Origin: CAWHNT01 sp963830775
Lineage (GTDB): Bacteria > Pseudomonadota > Alphaproteobacteria > Geminicoccales > Geminicoccaceae
Direction of reading: 5' to 3'
Assembly (NCBI GenBank): GCA_963830775.1
Contig: CAWHNT010000046.1
Coordinates: 62,001-126,000, forward strand
Length of the DNA stretch: 64,000 bases
The notes under the pieces were generated by a model, which was not told the DNA's origin, did not search any database, and saw only the letters and a list, made by a program, of their open reading frames with translations. Shown in pieces: positions 53,520 through 61,976 of this stretch. Position 1 is the stretch's first letter. The number at the start of each line of letters is the position of its first letter. A program made the position numbers and the translations under genes.

Positions 53520-54467
53520 GTGCTGAAGCTCATCGCCAGACGGCTGGGTCTTGGCCTGCTCACGCTCCTCGCCGTCTCGGCCCTGATCTTCGCCAGCACC
53601 GAGGTCCTGCCGGGCGACGTCGCCAGCGCCATCCTGGGCCAGCAGGCCACGCCCGAGGCCCTGGCCGCCATCCGCGGCGAGCTCGGGCTCGATCGGCCGG
53701 CCATCGTCCGCTACTTCGACTGGCTCTGGGGCTTCCTGCACGGCGATCTCGGCCGCAGCCTCGCCAACCGCCAGCCGATCGCCACCCAGATCGGCCAGCG
53801 CCTCGAGAACACGCTCTTCCTCGCCGCCGTCGCCGCGGTGATCGCCGTCCCGCTCGCCGTGGGCCTGGGCATCATCGCCGCCATCCGCCGCGAGAGCCTG
53901 CTCGACCGGGCGATCTCGATCCTCACCCTTTCCACGATCTCGGTGCCCGAGTTCTTCGTGGGCTACCTGCTGATCATCCTCCTGGCGGTGCAGTTCCCGG
54001 TCTTCCCCAGCCTCTCCACCGTCTCGGCCGGCATGGGCTGGGGCGAGTCGCTCTACATCGTGGCCCTGCCGGCGCTGACCCTCACCCTGGTCGTCGTCGC
54101 CCACATGATGCGGATGACGCGCGCCGCCGTGATCGACGTGCTCTCCGCCCCCTATATCGAGATGGCGCGGCTCAAGGGCCTGCCCGAATGGCGCGTCGTG
54201 CTCCAGCACGCGCTCCCCAATGCGCTCGGCCCCATCGCCACCGTCGTGGCCCTCAACCTCGCCTACCTCGTGGTGGGCGTGGTCGTGGTCGAGGTGGTCT
54301 TCGTCTATCCGGGCATGGGCCAGTACATGGTCGACGCCGTGACCAAGCGGGACGTGCCGGCGGTGCAGGCCTGCACGCTGGTCTTCGCCATCACCTATGT
54401 CGGCCTCAACCTCACCGCCGACCTCCTGGGCATCGTCAGCAACCCGCGCCTGCGGCACCCGCGCTGA
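53520..54467 (+). CDS. Peptide-type ABC transporter permease, DppB-like
   Basis: A 315-residue permease with the DppB/OppB layout: helix at the N-terminus (LGLGLLTLLAVSALIFAST), GDLGRSLANRQPI, ENTLFLAAVAAVIAVPLAVG, MMRMTRAAVIDVLSAPYIEMA with the EAA-type loop (ARLKGLPEWRVVLQHALPNA) and VVVVEVVFVYPGMGQYMVDA. The start given is GTG 53520. A better start may be ATG 53509, which has GGGAGG upstream and would join the frame if one G were missing from CTGCGGTGC. No solute-binding protein gene precedes it. Confidence 0.88.
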   Translation: MLKLIARRLGLGLLTLLAVSALIFASTEVLPGDVASAILGQQATPEALAAIRGELGLDRPAIVRYFDWLWGFLHGDLGRSLANRQPIATQIGQRLENTLFLAAVAAVIAVPLAVGLGIIAAIRRESLLDRAISILTLSTISVPEFFVGYLLIILLAVQFPVFPSLSTVSAGMGWGESLYIVALPALTLTLVVVAHMMRMTRAAVIDVLSAPYIEMARLKGLPEWRVVLQHALPNALGPIATVVALNLAYLVVGVVVVEVVFVYPGMGQYMVDAVTKRDVPAVQACTLVFAITYVGLNLTADLLGIVSNPRLRHPR

Positions 54468-55291
54468 TGCGGGCCCTGGCCAAGGCCCCGATCAGCGCCA
54501 AGCTCGGGCTGCTCGTCATCCTGGTCAACCTGGTGGCCGCCCTCTTCGCCCCCTGGCTCGCCCCCTACGGCCAGGCCTCGCTGGGCGGCGAGGTCTGGGC
54601 GCCCTTCAGTGGCGAGCACCTCCTGGGCACCGACCAGCTCGGCCGCGACCTGCTGAGCCGCCTGCTCTACGGTGCCCGGCTCACCATCGGCATCGCCCTC
54701 GTCACCACCTTCGTCTCGTTCGCGATCGGCATCGCACTCGGCTTCACCGCCGCCGTGGTGGGCGGCTGGCTGGACCAGCTGCTGAGCCGCGCCGTCGACA
54801 CGCTGATGGCGATCCCGACCCTGATCTTCGCCCTCCTCATCCTCTCCGTGCTCGGCACCTCGATCCCGGTCCTGATCCTGGTCATCGCCATCCTCGATTC
54901 CACCCGCGTCTTCCGCCTCGCCCGCTCGCTGGGGGTCAACATCGTGACCCAGGACTTCGTCGAGGTGGCCCGGCTGCGCGGCGAGCGCCTGCCCTGGGTG
55001 CTGGTGCGCGAGATCCTCCCCAACGCCGCCCCGCCGCTCGTGGCCGAGTTCGGCCTGCGCTTCTGCTTCGTCTTCCTCTTCATCAGTGCCTTGAGCTTCC
55101 TGGGGCTGGGCATCCAGCCGCCCAACGCCGACTGGGGCGGCATGGTCCGCGAGAACGCGCAGGCCATCAATTTCGGCCTCTCGGCACCTTTGATCCCGGC
55201 CGCCGCGATCGCCGTCCTCACCATCGCGGTCAACCTGGTCGTGGACTGGCTGCTCGCCCGCCGCCACCGCGCAGCCGGAGGCGGAAGGTGA
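54467..55291 (+). CDS. Peptide-type ABC transporter permease, DppC-like
   Basis: A 274-residue permease. It has GEHLLGTDQLGRDLLSRLLY near residue 45, YGARLTIGIALVTTFVSFAI, AIPTLIFALLILSVLG, the EAA-type loop EVARLRGERLPWVLVREILPN and SALSFLGLGIQPPNADWGGM, all typical of DppC/OppC. Its ATG overlaps the stop of the first permease (TGATG), so the two subunits are made in equal amounts. Confidence 0.92.
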   Translation: MRALAKAPISAKLGLLVILVNLVAALFAPWLAPYGQASLGGEVWAPFSGEHLLGTDQLGRDLLSRLLYGARLTIGIALVTTFVSFAIGIALGFTAAVVGGWLDQLLSRAVDTLMAIPTLIFALLILSVLGTSIPVLILVIAILDSTRVFRLARSLGVNIVTQDFVEVARLRGERLPWVLVREILPNAAPPLVAEFGLRFCFVFLFISALSFLGLGIQPPNADWGGMVRENAQAINFGLSAPLIPAAAIAVLTIAVNLVVDWLLARRHRAAGGGR

Positions 55292-56913
55292 CCGCACCCC
55301 TCCTCTCGATCCGCGACCTCGTCATCGAGGCCGAGACCAGCGACGGCCAGTGGCGCCGGATCGTGGACGGCGTCTCGCTCGACACCGCCCGCGGCGAGGT
55401 GCTGGGCCTGATCGGCGAGTCCGGTGCCGGCAAGTCCACGATCGGCCTCGCCGCGCTGGGCTACACCCGCCCGCACGGCCGCTTCGGCGGCGGCAGCGTG
55501 CTGCTCGACGGCCAGGATCTGCTGGCCCTGGCGCCACGGGCGCGGCTCAAGCTGCGCGGCCGCCGCGTCGCCTACGTGGCGCAGAGTGCCGCTGCCGCCT
55601 TCAACCCCGCCAAGACCATCGACGCCCAGGTGGGCGAGATCCTGGTCCGGCACCGGATCGCCAGCGGGGCCGAGGCCAAGCGCATCGCCGCCGGCCTCTA
55701 CCGCGAGCTGGCCCTGCCCAATCCCGACACGTTCGGCCACCGCTACCCGCACCAGGCCTCGGGCGGGCAGCTGCAGCGGGCGATGGTGGCGATGGCGCTG
55801 GCCGGCCGGCCCGACCTCATCGTCTTCGACGAGCCGACCACCGCGCTGGACGTCACCACCCAGATCGAGGTCCTGGCCGCGGTGCGGAAGGTGATCCGCG
55901 ACCACGGCACGGCCGCCCTCTACATCAGCCACGACCTCGCCGTGGTGGCACAGGTCGCCGACCGCATCCTGGTCCTCCGCTACGGCAAGATGGTGGAGAC
56001 GGGCGAGACGACGCAGATCCTGACCGCACCGCGCGAGGCCTACACCCAGGCGCTGGTCTCGGCCCGGCGGGAGCACCCGAAGCCCACGAGCCCGCCCGAG
56101 CCGCCGCTGCTCGAGGTCAAGGCGGTGTGCGCCGCCTATGGCGGCGGTGCCGTCCGCGTCCTGGAGGACATCGACGTCGCCGTCCAGCGCGGCCGCACCG
56201 TGGCGGTCGTGGGCGAGAGCGGCAGCGGCAAGAGCACGCTCGCCCGCGTCATCACCGGGCTCCTGCCGCAGCTCACGGGCGAGCTCCGCTTCGACGGCCA
56301 GCCATTGCCCCCGAAGCTCGCCACCCGCCGCCGCGAGCAGCTCCGCCGCCTGCAGCTCATCCACCAGATGCCGGACGTGGCGCTCAACCCCCGCCAGCGT
56401 GTGGACGAGATCCTGGGCCGCCCGTTGCGCCTCTTCCGCGGCCTGCGCGGCCAGCCCCGGCGTGACCGGATCCAGCAGCTCCTGACCCAGGTGGGCCTGC
56501 CGGCCGAGTTCGCCAGCCGCTTTCCGGGCCAGATCTCGGGCGGGCAGAAGCAGCGCGTCTGCATCGCCAGGGCACTCGCGGCCGAGCCCGAGCTCATCAT
56601 CTGCGACGAGGTCACCTCGGCCCTCGATCCGCTGGTGGCGGAAGAGATCCTGGAGCTGCTCCTCAAGCTCCAGCGCGAGACCGGTGTCGCCTATCTGGTC
56701 ATCACCCACGATCTCGGCGTGGTGCAGCGGATGGCCGACCATGTCGTGGTCATGCAGCGCGGCCGCGTCGTCGAGCAGGGCAGCCTGGCCGAGGTCCTGA
56801 CCCCGCCGCACGAGCCCTACACCGAGCGCCTCCTCGCCTCCGTCCCGGAGATGCGCAAGGGCTGGCTCGACGAGGTGCTGCGCACCCGCGGCCCCGACAT
56901 CCTGGCCGCGTGA
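55288..56913 (+). CDS. Fused DppD-DppF-type ABC transporter ATPase
   Basis: A 541-residue double ATPase for a peptide/nickel-type importer. The first half has GESGAGKSTIGL, signature ASGGQLQRAM and LIVFDEPTTALDVTTQ; the second has GESGSGKSTLARV, signature ISGGQKQRVC and LIICDEVTSALDPLV. The GTG overlaps the permease stop (GTGA) and the stop overlaps the next GTG. The complete membrane machine is therefore encoded here, while the binding protein must lie elsewhere. Confidence 0.93.
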   Translation: MTAPLLSIRDLVIEAETSDGQWRRIVDGVSLDTARGEVLGLIGESGAGKSTIGLAALGYTRPHGRFGGGSVLLDGQDLLALAPRARLKLRGRRVAYVAQSAAAAFNPAKTIDAQVGEILVRHRIASGAEAKRIAAGLYRELALPNPDTFGHRYPHQASGGQLQRAMVAMALAGRPDLIVFDEPTTALDVTTQIEVLAAVRKVIRDHGTAALYISHDLAVVAQVADRILVLRYGKMVETGETTQILTAPREAYTQALVSARREHPKPTSPPEPPLLEVKAVCAAYGGGAVRVLEDIDVAVQRGRTVAVVGESGSGKSTLARVITGLLPQLTGELRFDGQPLPPKLATRRREQLRRLQLIHQMPDVALNPRQRVDEILGRPLRLFRGLRGQPRRDRIQQLLTQVGLPAEFASRFPGQISGGQKQRVCIARALAAEPELIICDEVTSALDPLVAEEILELLLKLQRETGVAYLVITHDLGVVQRMADHVVVMQRGRVVEQGSLAEVLTPPHEPYTERLLASVPEMRKGWLDEVLRTRGPDILAA

Positions 56914-57866
56914 AGCCCGACCCCCGCCCCCTCCTCACGCCCGAGATGCGGGAGGCGCTGGCGATCAGCGAGCGGCTCCAGGCCGAGCTTCGGGACCTCC
57001 CGGCCGACCCGGTCGCCGCCATGCGCGCCCGCTACGCGCACGAGCGCCGCTACTGGAACGAGGTCCCCGTCGAGCTCGAATCGGTCGGTGATCGAACGGT
57101 GACGCTGGCCGGGATCCCTACCCGCCTCCGCTACTACCGTCCCAGGCCCGGGCCTCCCGCGCAGGTCCTGATCTACCTCCATGGCGGCGGGTTCGTGCTG
57201 GGCTCGCTCGACACGCACGACCGCATCATGCGCCTCCTCGCCAGGCTCACCGGCTGGCCCGTGCTCGGCATCGACTACGCGCTGGCGCCCGAGCACAAGT
57301 TCCCGACCCAGGTCGCCCAGATCGTCGACGCCGTGGCCCAGCTCGGCCCGATCCTCACCCTGGGCCCCAAGCAGTTCGCCCTCGCAGGCGATTCCGCCGG
57401 CGCCCACCTGGCCCTGGCCACCGCCCTGGCCCTGCGCGACGCCGGCAAGCGCTCGCCTTCCGCCCTCCTCCTCTTCTACGGCCTCTACGGCCTGCGCGAC
57501 TCACCCTCCCGTCGCCTCTGGGGCGGACCCGTCGACGGGCTCGACGAGGCCAGCCTCGCCTTTTTCCGCGACGCCTACCTGCCCTCGCCCGACCTCCAGC
57601 ACGACCCCCACTACGACCTCCTGACAGCCAACCTGGCCGACCTGCCACCTGCCTTCGTCACCGCCTGTGCGCTCGACCCGCTCCTGGACGACAGCCGAGC
57701 CCTGGCCGGGCTGATCGCAGCCGCCGGCGGCGAAGCCGAGCTCAAGGTCTATGGTGGCGTGCTGCACGGCTTCCTGCATCTCAGCCGGCTGGTACCAACG
57801 GCGATGTGGGCCCTTGAGGACGCCGCGCGCTTCCTCGCCGACAACTGCTCAGGGCCCGAAGCTTGA
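56910..57866 (+). CDS. Alpha/beta hydrolase of the HSL/GDXG family
   Basis: A 318-residue esterase. The oxyanion motif is HGGGFVLGS near residue 90, the nucleophile elbow is AGDSAGAHLALA, the acid is in CALDPLLDDS and the catalytic His in VLHGFLHLS. Its GTG overlaps the stop of the ABC ATPase, so it is produced with the transporter and may cleave the imported compound, for example an esterified peptide or lactone. Substrate unknown. Confidence 0.9.
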   Translation: MKPDPRPLLTPEMREALAISERLQAELRDLPADPVAAMRARYAHERRYWNEVPVELESVGDRTVTLAGIPTRLRYYRPRPGPPAQVLIYLHGGGFVLGSLDTHDRIMRLLARLTGWPVLGIDYALAPEHKFPTQVAQIVDAVAQLGPILTLGPKQFALAGDSAGAHLALATALALRDAGKRSPSALLLFYGLYGLRDSPSRRLWGGPVDGLDEASLAFFRDAYLPSPDLQHDPHYDLLTANLADLPPAFVTACALDPLLDDSRALAGLIAAAGGEAELKVYGGVLHGFLHLSRLVPTAMWALEDAARFLADNCSGPEA

Positions 57867-57881
57867 CCCTGGTTTGGCGGA

Positions 57882-57899
57882 CGTACATTTTTATGTACG
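57882..57899. promoter_or_regulatory. Palindromic operator of the yefM-yoeB operon
   Basis: CGTACAT and ATGTACG form a perfect 7-bp inverted repeat around TTTT, 17 bases before the yefM ATG. YefM of E. coli binds palindromes with a TGTACA-like core, so this is the likely autoregulatory site. A TTGACC at 57863-57868 could be the -35 box of the promoter it covers. Confidence 0.65.
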
Positions 57900-57916
57900 A
57901 TTGAAGGGAAGCCGTG

Positions 57917-58171
57917 ATGTCGGTAGTGAGCTACACTCACCTGAGGCAGAACCTGGCGGCCGTGATGGATGAGGTGTGCGACAGCCACTCACCTGTGATC
58001 GTCACGCGCCAGCACGCGCGCTCGGTGGTGATGGTGTCGCTGGAAGAGTTCGAGAGCATGCAGGAGACCCTGCATCTGCTCCGCAGCCCACGCAATGCGG
58101 AGCGGCTGCTGCGCTCGATCGCCCGGGCCGAAGCCGGTGACCTCGAGGAGCACGCCGAGCCCGCTGCTTGA
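57917..58171 (+). CDS. yefM: Antitoxin YefM
   Basis: Type II antitoxin of the Phd/YefM family, 84 residues. It has SYTHLRQNLAAVMDEVCDSH, VIVTRQHARSVVMVSLEEFE and the toxin-binding helix ETLHLLRSPRNAERLLRSIA. It would neutralise YoeB and repress its own operon at the palindrome upstream. ATG 57917 with AAGGGAA upstream is chosen; GTG 57914 is one codon earlier. Confidence 0.93.
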   Translation: MSVVSYTHLRQNLAAVMDEVCDSHSPVIVTRQHARSVVMVSLEEFESMQETLHLLRSPRNAERLLRSIARAEAGDLEEHAEPAA

Positions 58172-58434
58172 GGCTCCTCTGGAGTGCGGAGGCCTGGGAG
58201 GACTATGCCCGCTGGCAGGCCGATCACCCGGCCACCGCCCTGAAGATCAATGCCCTGCTGAAGGATGTCCGCCGCAGCCCGTTCCAGGGGCTCGGCAAGC
58301 CCGAGCCCCTCAAGGGCAATCTGGCGGGCTGGTGGTCACGGCGGATCTCGGGCGAGCACCGGCTCGTCTACCGGGTAGTCGGGGCCGGCGAGGCGCAAAG
58401 GGTGGAGATCGTCCAGTGCCGCTATCACTACTGA
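58168..58434 (+). CDS. yoeB: mRNA interferase toxin YoeB
   Basis: Ribosome-dependent RNase toxin of the RelE superfamily, 88 residues. The family pattern is complete: WSAEAWEDYARWQADHP, ALKINALLKDVRRSPFQGLG, KPEPLKGNLAGWWSRRISGE and HRLVYRV, ending CRYHY. The start is a TTG that overlaps the antitoxin stop (TTGA), which should keep toxin synthesis low and coupled to the antitoxin. Its stop overlaps the convergent kinase gene by seven bases. Confidence 0.93.
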   Translation: MRLLWSAEAWEDYARWQADHPATALKINALLKDVRRSPFQGLGKPEPLKGNLAGWWSRRISGEHRLVYRVVGAGEAQRVEIVQCRYHY

Positions 58435-59918
58435 CCAGCGCCGGTGGCTGGCCGGTGAAATAGGGGTTGCAGCCTTTCATAGCTGCCCCGGTAGCTCGCG
58501 AACGCCGCCTCGTACACCGCGCTCCGGGCTGCAACCGGCTCGACCAGGCCGGCCGGCCTGACAAACCGCTTCACGCCGTCCCATCCTTCCCCGCAGACCC
58601 CGACCGCCGCCACCCACGCGGCACCCAGGCAGGAGCCCGGATGGCCGGCCAGTAGCTGCACCGGCATCTGCAGGATGTCTGCCACCGCCTGCATCCAGAC
58701 CTGGCTCGCGGCACCACCGTCGGAGGCTAGAACGCGTGTGACCGGATAGCCCAGCTCGCGGGCGACCTCGATATGGTGGCGGAAGCCGAAGCCAACGGCC
58801 TCGAGCAGCGCCCGCCAGAGATGGCCTGCGGTGTGGGAGAGCGTGAGACCCATGAAGACGCCGCGCGCGTCGGGATCGTGGATCGGGGTCTTCTCGCCCA
58901 GGAAGTAGGGCAGACAGACGAGACCGTCCGCACCCGGCGGAGTGGCGGCGGCAAGCGCGTCCAGAGCCTTGTGGTCGCGCCCGCCGCCAAGCTCGCGGAC
59001 GAACCAGTTCAGCAGCGCCCCCGAGCAGGCCATGCAGCCGTTGGGCATGAACAGGCCCGGCACGATGTGGAAGTCCAGGAACAGCCGACGATCAGGCCGG
59101 GGCTCCCGCGTCGACAGCATGATGTCGCCCGCCCCGCCGAACTTGAGCAGGCAGTCGCCCGCCTCCCGCACGCCGGCGACGTAGGCCGAGGCGATATGGT
59201 CGGCACAGCCGGCAACGACGGGCGTGCCCGCGCGCAGGCCGGTGTGCTCCGCGGCCGCACGCGTGACCTCCCCGATCACCGCCTCCGAGCGCCGCACCGG
59301 CGGCAGACGCTCGCGGCCGATACCCCCCAGCGCCACCAGGTCGTCGGCAAGCTCGCCGGTACCCAGGTCATAGAATCCGGCCTCCAGCGCCCAGTTCTGC
59401 TCCAGCGAGCTGGCACCCGTGAGCCGCATATTGATGAAGTCGTAGCTCCCCAGCACCGTCCTGACCTGCCCGAACGTCTCCGGCTCATGCGCGCGCAGCC
59501 AGCGCAACTTGGCGGCGACGAGCTGCTGCGTGACGCCCTGACCCGTCCGAGCAAGAAACACCCCCTCATCGACCTCCCGCCGAAGCCCCTCCACCTCGGC
59601 CCCGACCCGCCCGTCCGACTGCTGGATGCTGCGCCGAAGCACCTGGCCGCCATCGCCCAGGAGCACCACCGCCGGCAGCATCCCGGTGACACCCACCGCC
59701 TTCACCTCTGCCGGATCCACGCGCGCCGCCGCCAACAGCTCCCGGCACACCTCGCCCACGTTCCGCCACCACTGCTCGGGCTCCTCCTCGGCCCAGCCAG
59801 GACGCTCGGCGAACAGCTCGACCGGCCGCGAGGCCAGGGCGAGCGTCCGGCCGGCCGTGTCGATCAGGATGCCGATCGTGGAGGTGGTGCCGATGTCGAG
59901 GCCGAGGGTGACAGACAT
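58428..59918 (-). CDS. FGGY-family carbohydrate kinase (xylulokinase-like)
   Basis: A 496-residue sugar kinase. The first phosphate motif is LGLDIGTTSTIGILID at residues 5-20, followed by GVTGMLPAVVLL; the second domain has KFGGAGDIMLSTRE, CLPYFLGEKTPIHDPDARG and the adenosine motif ASDGGAASQVWMQAVADI. The family phosphorylates pentoses and related polyols; this one differs enough from XylB to leave the sugar open. It could process the sugar brought in by the importer at 23.7-28.6 kb, but it is 30 kb away. ATG 59918 is the start. Confidence 0.9.
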   Translation of the reverse strand: MSVTLGLDIGTTSTIGILIDTAGRTLALASRPVELFAERPGWAEEEPEQWWRNVGEVCRELLAAARVDPAEVKAVGVTGMLPAVVLLGDGGQVLRRSIQQSDGRVGAEVEGLRREVDEGVFLARTGQGVTQQLVAAKLRWLRAHEPETFGQVRTVLGSYDFINMRLTGASSLEQNWALEAGFYDLGTGELADDLVALGGIGRERLPPVRRSEAVIGEVTRAAAEHTGLRAGTPVVAGCADHIASAYVAGVREAGDCLLKFGGAGDIMLSTREPRPDRRLFLDFHIVPGLFMPNGCMACSGALLNWFVRELGGGRDHKALDALAAATPPGADGLVCLPYFLGEKTPIHDPDARGVFMGLTLSHTAGHLWRALLEAVGFGFRHHIEVARELGYPVTRVLASDGGAASQVWMQAVADILQMPVQLLAGHPGSCLGAAWVAAVGVCGEGWDGVKRFVRPAGLVEPVAARSAVYEAAFASYRGSYERLQPLFHRPATGAGQ

Positions 59919-59988
59919 GTGTCCAACCGTTCCTCGAGTGTATGGATGATGCTTTACATCTGGCAGCAAAGTCTGTACATGCCATTGC

Positions 59989-60588
59989 ATGACAAGCGTT
60001 TCACATAATAGCACTCCGTTGGGCCATGCGGGGCGCAGGGCGAAAACCGAGACTTTGTCCCTTCGCCTGGACCCAAAAATTCGCTTCATGCTCGACTTTA
60101 TGTCTCGTATAAAAGGTCAGAGTATAACAGCGGTTGTTGAGCATTCAGTTCGGGATACAGCCAATAACACTAGCATCACTTATCGCGACGATTACAACAA
60201 TCTAGTGCATGGAAAGAGTTGGCCTGATTTCTGGGATCCTAGCGACGGCGTAAGAACTCTCAATCTTCTTAGTGATCCAAACTACCCGACCGACTACAAT
60301 GAGGATCGAATTCGACAGTTCACATTAGATCATTGGCAGTTCTTCTATACTAGCGAGGACAATCGTGTCCTTCGTCGAGGCTACGTCGATATATTATGGC
60401 CAAGAATACTGGAATTTTGCGAGATTTGGGATCGAACCAAAGCTGAGAACTACTGGGCCGCTGGAGAGGCAATGCTGGCGACCATCCACGCGGCTCGATT
60501 GCCCGGCCCAGCCAGCTGGCCGCCCGCTGGCGCCAAACCCAATCGCCCGACTGTCGCCGACGAACTCGATGACGACATCCCGTTCTAG
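59989..60588 (+). CDS. Low-GC gene with ribbon-helix-helix-like N-terminus
   Basis: A 199-residue protein with no recognised full-length match. Residues 19-55 look like a ribbon-helix-helix DNA-binding domain (TETLSLRLDPKIRFMLDFMS, then GQSITAVVEHSVRD). The rest is rich in Asp, Asn, Trp and Tyr (SWPDFWDPSDGVRTLNLLSD, HWQFFYTSEDN), quite unlike its neighbours, and ends TVADELDDDIPF. From about 60000 to 60450 the DNA is close to half A+T in a window that is otherwise about 70% GC, so it was probably acquired. Its stop is three bases before the inverted repeat of the IS110-type element. It may be a mobile-element passenger. Confidence 0.7.
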   Translation: MTSVSHNSTPLGHAGRRAKTETLSLRLDPKIRFMLDFMSRIKGQSITAVVEHSVRDTANNTSITYRDDYNNLVHGKSWPDFWDPSDGVRTLNLLSDPNYPTDYNEDRIRQFTLDHWQFFYTSEDNRVLRRGYVDILWPRILEFCEIWDRTKAENYWAAGEAMLATIHAARLPGPASWPPAGAKPNRPTVADELDDDIPF

Positions 60589-60591
60589 ATG

Positions 60592-60603
60592 CCGTAACGG
60601 GCC
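60592..60603. repeat. Left inverted repeat of the IS110-type element
   Basis: CCGTAACGGGCC, exact reverse complement of the repeat at 61977-61988. Confidence 0.85.
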
Positions 60604-60627
60604 TACGCTGGCTCTGACTGGCGGGGC

Positions 60628-60698
60628 GGCTGTCCCTCAGAGTGATGGCGTGTGCGGGGTCCGAACGGGTCGGCCCCAGGCATCATCGAGGGACAGCC
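60628..60698 (+). promoter_or_regulatory. Long hairpin covering the transposase start region
   Basis: GGCTGTCCCTC (60628-60638) pairs perfectly with GAGGGACAGCC (60688-60698), directly before the transposase ATG. Inner pairing continues with GATG/CATC and with GGGG-CCGA / TCGG-CCCC around an ACGGG loop. The ribosome-binding sequence GAGGGA is inside the stem, so read-through RNA would be translated poorly. The left end could alternatively be part of a structured guide RNA. Confidence 0.6.
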
Positions 60699-61727
60699 AT
60701 GGAGCATTATGCCGGGATCGACGTGTCGCTGGAACTGAGCAGCGTGTGCGTGGTCGACAGCAGCGGCCGGATCATTCGCGAGACCAAGGTAGCGAGCGAG
60801 CCGGAGGCGCTGGTCGGCTTCTTCGGCCAGCTCGGCCTGCCGCTGGTCCGGATCGGGCTGGAGGCGGGGCCGCTCTCGCAGTGGCTGCACGCCGGGCTGA
60901 CGGCGGCCGGGTTCGAGGCGGTGCTGCTGGAGACCCGGCACGTGAAGGCGGCGCTCTCGGCCATGATCGTGAAGACCGATCGTAAGGACGCCCGCGGCAT
61001 CGCCCAGCTCTTGCGCATGGGCTGGTTCAGGCCGGTGCACCGGAAGTCTCCCGATGCCCAGGAGGTCCGGGCGTTGCTGGTCGGCCGCAAGCTCCTGCAA
61101 GCCAAGCTGCGGGATGTCGAGCTCAGCATCCGCGGCATCCTGCGCGGCTTCGGGCTCAAGGTGGGCGAGGTCAGCAAGGGCCGGTTCGCTGCCAGGATCA
61201 AGGAGCTGGTCGCTGGCCACGAGATGCTGGAGACAGTTGCCGGCGCGATGCTGCAGGCGCGCGAAGGCTTGCAATCCGAGTTCATGCGCCTGCACCGGCG
61301 GATGCTGGCCATCGTACGTGGCGATGCGGTCTGCCGTCGGCTGATGACGGCACCCGGCGTGGGCGCCTTGGTGGCGGTCACGTTCAAGACCGCCGTCGAT
61401 GATCCGGAACGGTTCCGCACTGCCAAGGCGGTGGGGGCTCACTTCGGGCTCACGCCGAAGCGGTACCAGTCGGGCGAGACCGACGTGAGCGGCGGGATCA
61501 GCAAGGTCGGGGACGCGATGGTGCGCACTGCCCTCTACGAGGCGGCCAACGCGATGCTGACCCGGACTGTCCGCGTCTCGACCCTCAAGCGCTGGGCCCT
61601 TGAGGTTGCCAAGCGACGCGGCACGAAGCGGGCCAAGGTGGCCTTGGCCCGCAAGCTGGCCGGTGTTCTCCATCGCATGTGGGCGAACGGCACCGACTTC
61701 CGCTGGGGCAAGGAGGCCGCCGCGTAG
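60699..61727 (+). CDS. IS110-family transposase (DEDD recombinase)
   Basis: A 342-residue transposase, intact. The N-terminal RuvC-like domain has the acidic set Asp8 (AGIDVS), Glu55 (IGLEAG), Asp94 and Asp97 (KTDRKDARGIAQLL). The C-terminal Transposase_20 domain has LMTAPGVGALVAVTFKTAVD, HFGLTPKRYQSGETDVSGGI with the catalytic serine, and ALYEAANAML. This family uses a structured noncoding RNA from the element end to choose donor and target. ATG 60699 is directly preceded by the hairpin stem. Confidence 0.95.
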   Translation: MEHYAGIDVSLELSSVCVVDSSGRIIRETKVASEPEALVGFFGQLGLPLVRIGLEAGPLSQWLHAGLTAAGFEAVLLETRHVKAALSAMIVKTDRKDARGIAQLLRMGWFRPVHRKSPDAQEVRALLVGRKLLQAKLRDVELSIRGILRGFGLKVGEVSKGRFAARIKELVAGHEMLETVAGAMLQAREGLQSEFMRLHRRMLAIVRGDAVCRRLMTAPGVGALVAVTFKTAVDDPERFRTAKAVGAHFGLTPKRYQSGETDVSGGISKVGDAMVRTALYEAANAMLTRTVRVSTLKRWALEVAKRRGTKRAKVALARKLAGVLHRMWANGTDFRWGKEAAA

Positions 61728-61976
61728 CAGCGCACCAAGAAGAGCAGGTTTGGGACGGGGCCGAGCGGTCCCGTTCCTTCGAGGTCCCGTCGCCGGGACG
61801 CAGGAACCGGTGAGGCCGGGGGTAGTGCTGTGGGCGCTCAGCCTGGGTGAACCACGCGCCTTAGATTGGCCCACCGGCTCCTTTCTGACCGCATGATGTG
61901 GCGGCCCTGATGCCGACCACGGACGGAAGCATGAGACCGGCGACAGGATGATCGCTCGGGGGACTTGACGCCCAAC
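61728..61976 (+). other. Right noncoding end of the IS110-type element, candidate bridge RNA region
   Basis: A 249-base noncoding stretch between the transposase stop and the right inverted repeat. It contains short self-complementary parts such as GGGACGG/CCGTCCC-like and GGTCCCGTCGCCGGGACG folds near 61755-61800. In the IS1111 subgroup the bridge RNA is thought to come from the 3' noncoding end, so this is the natural place for it. No fold was computed. Confidence 0.45.
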
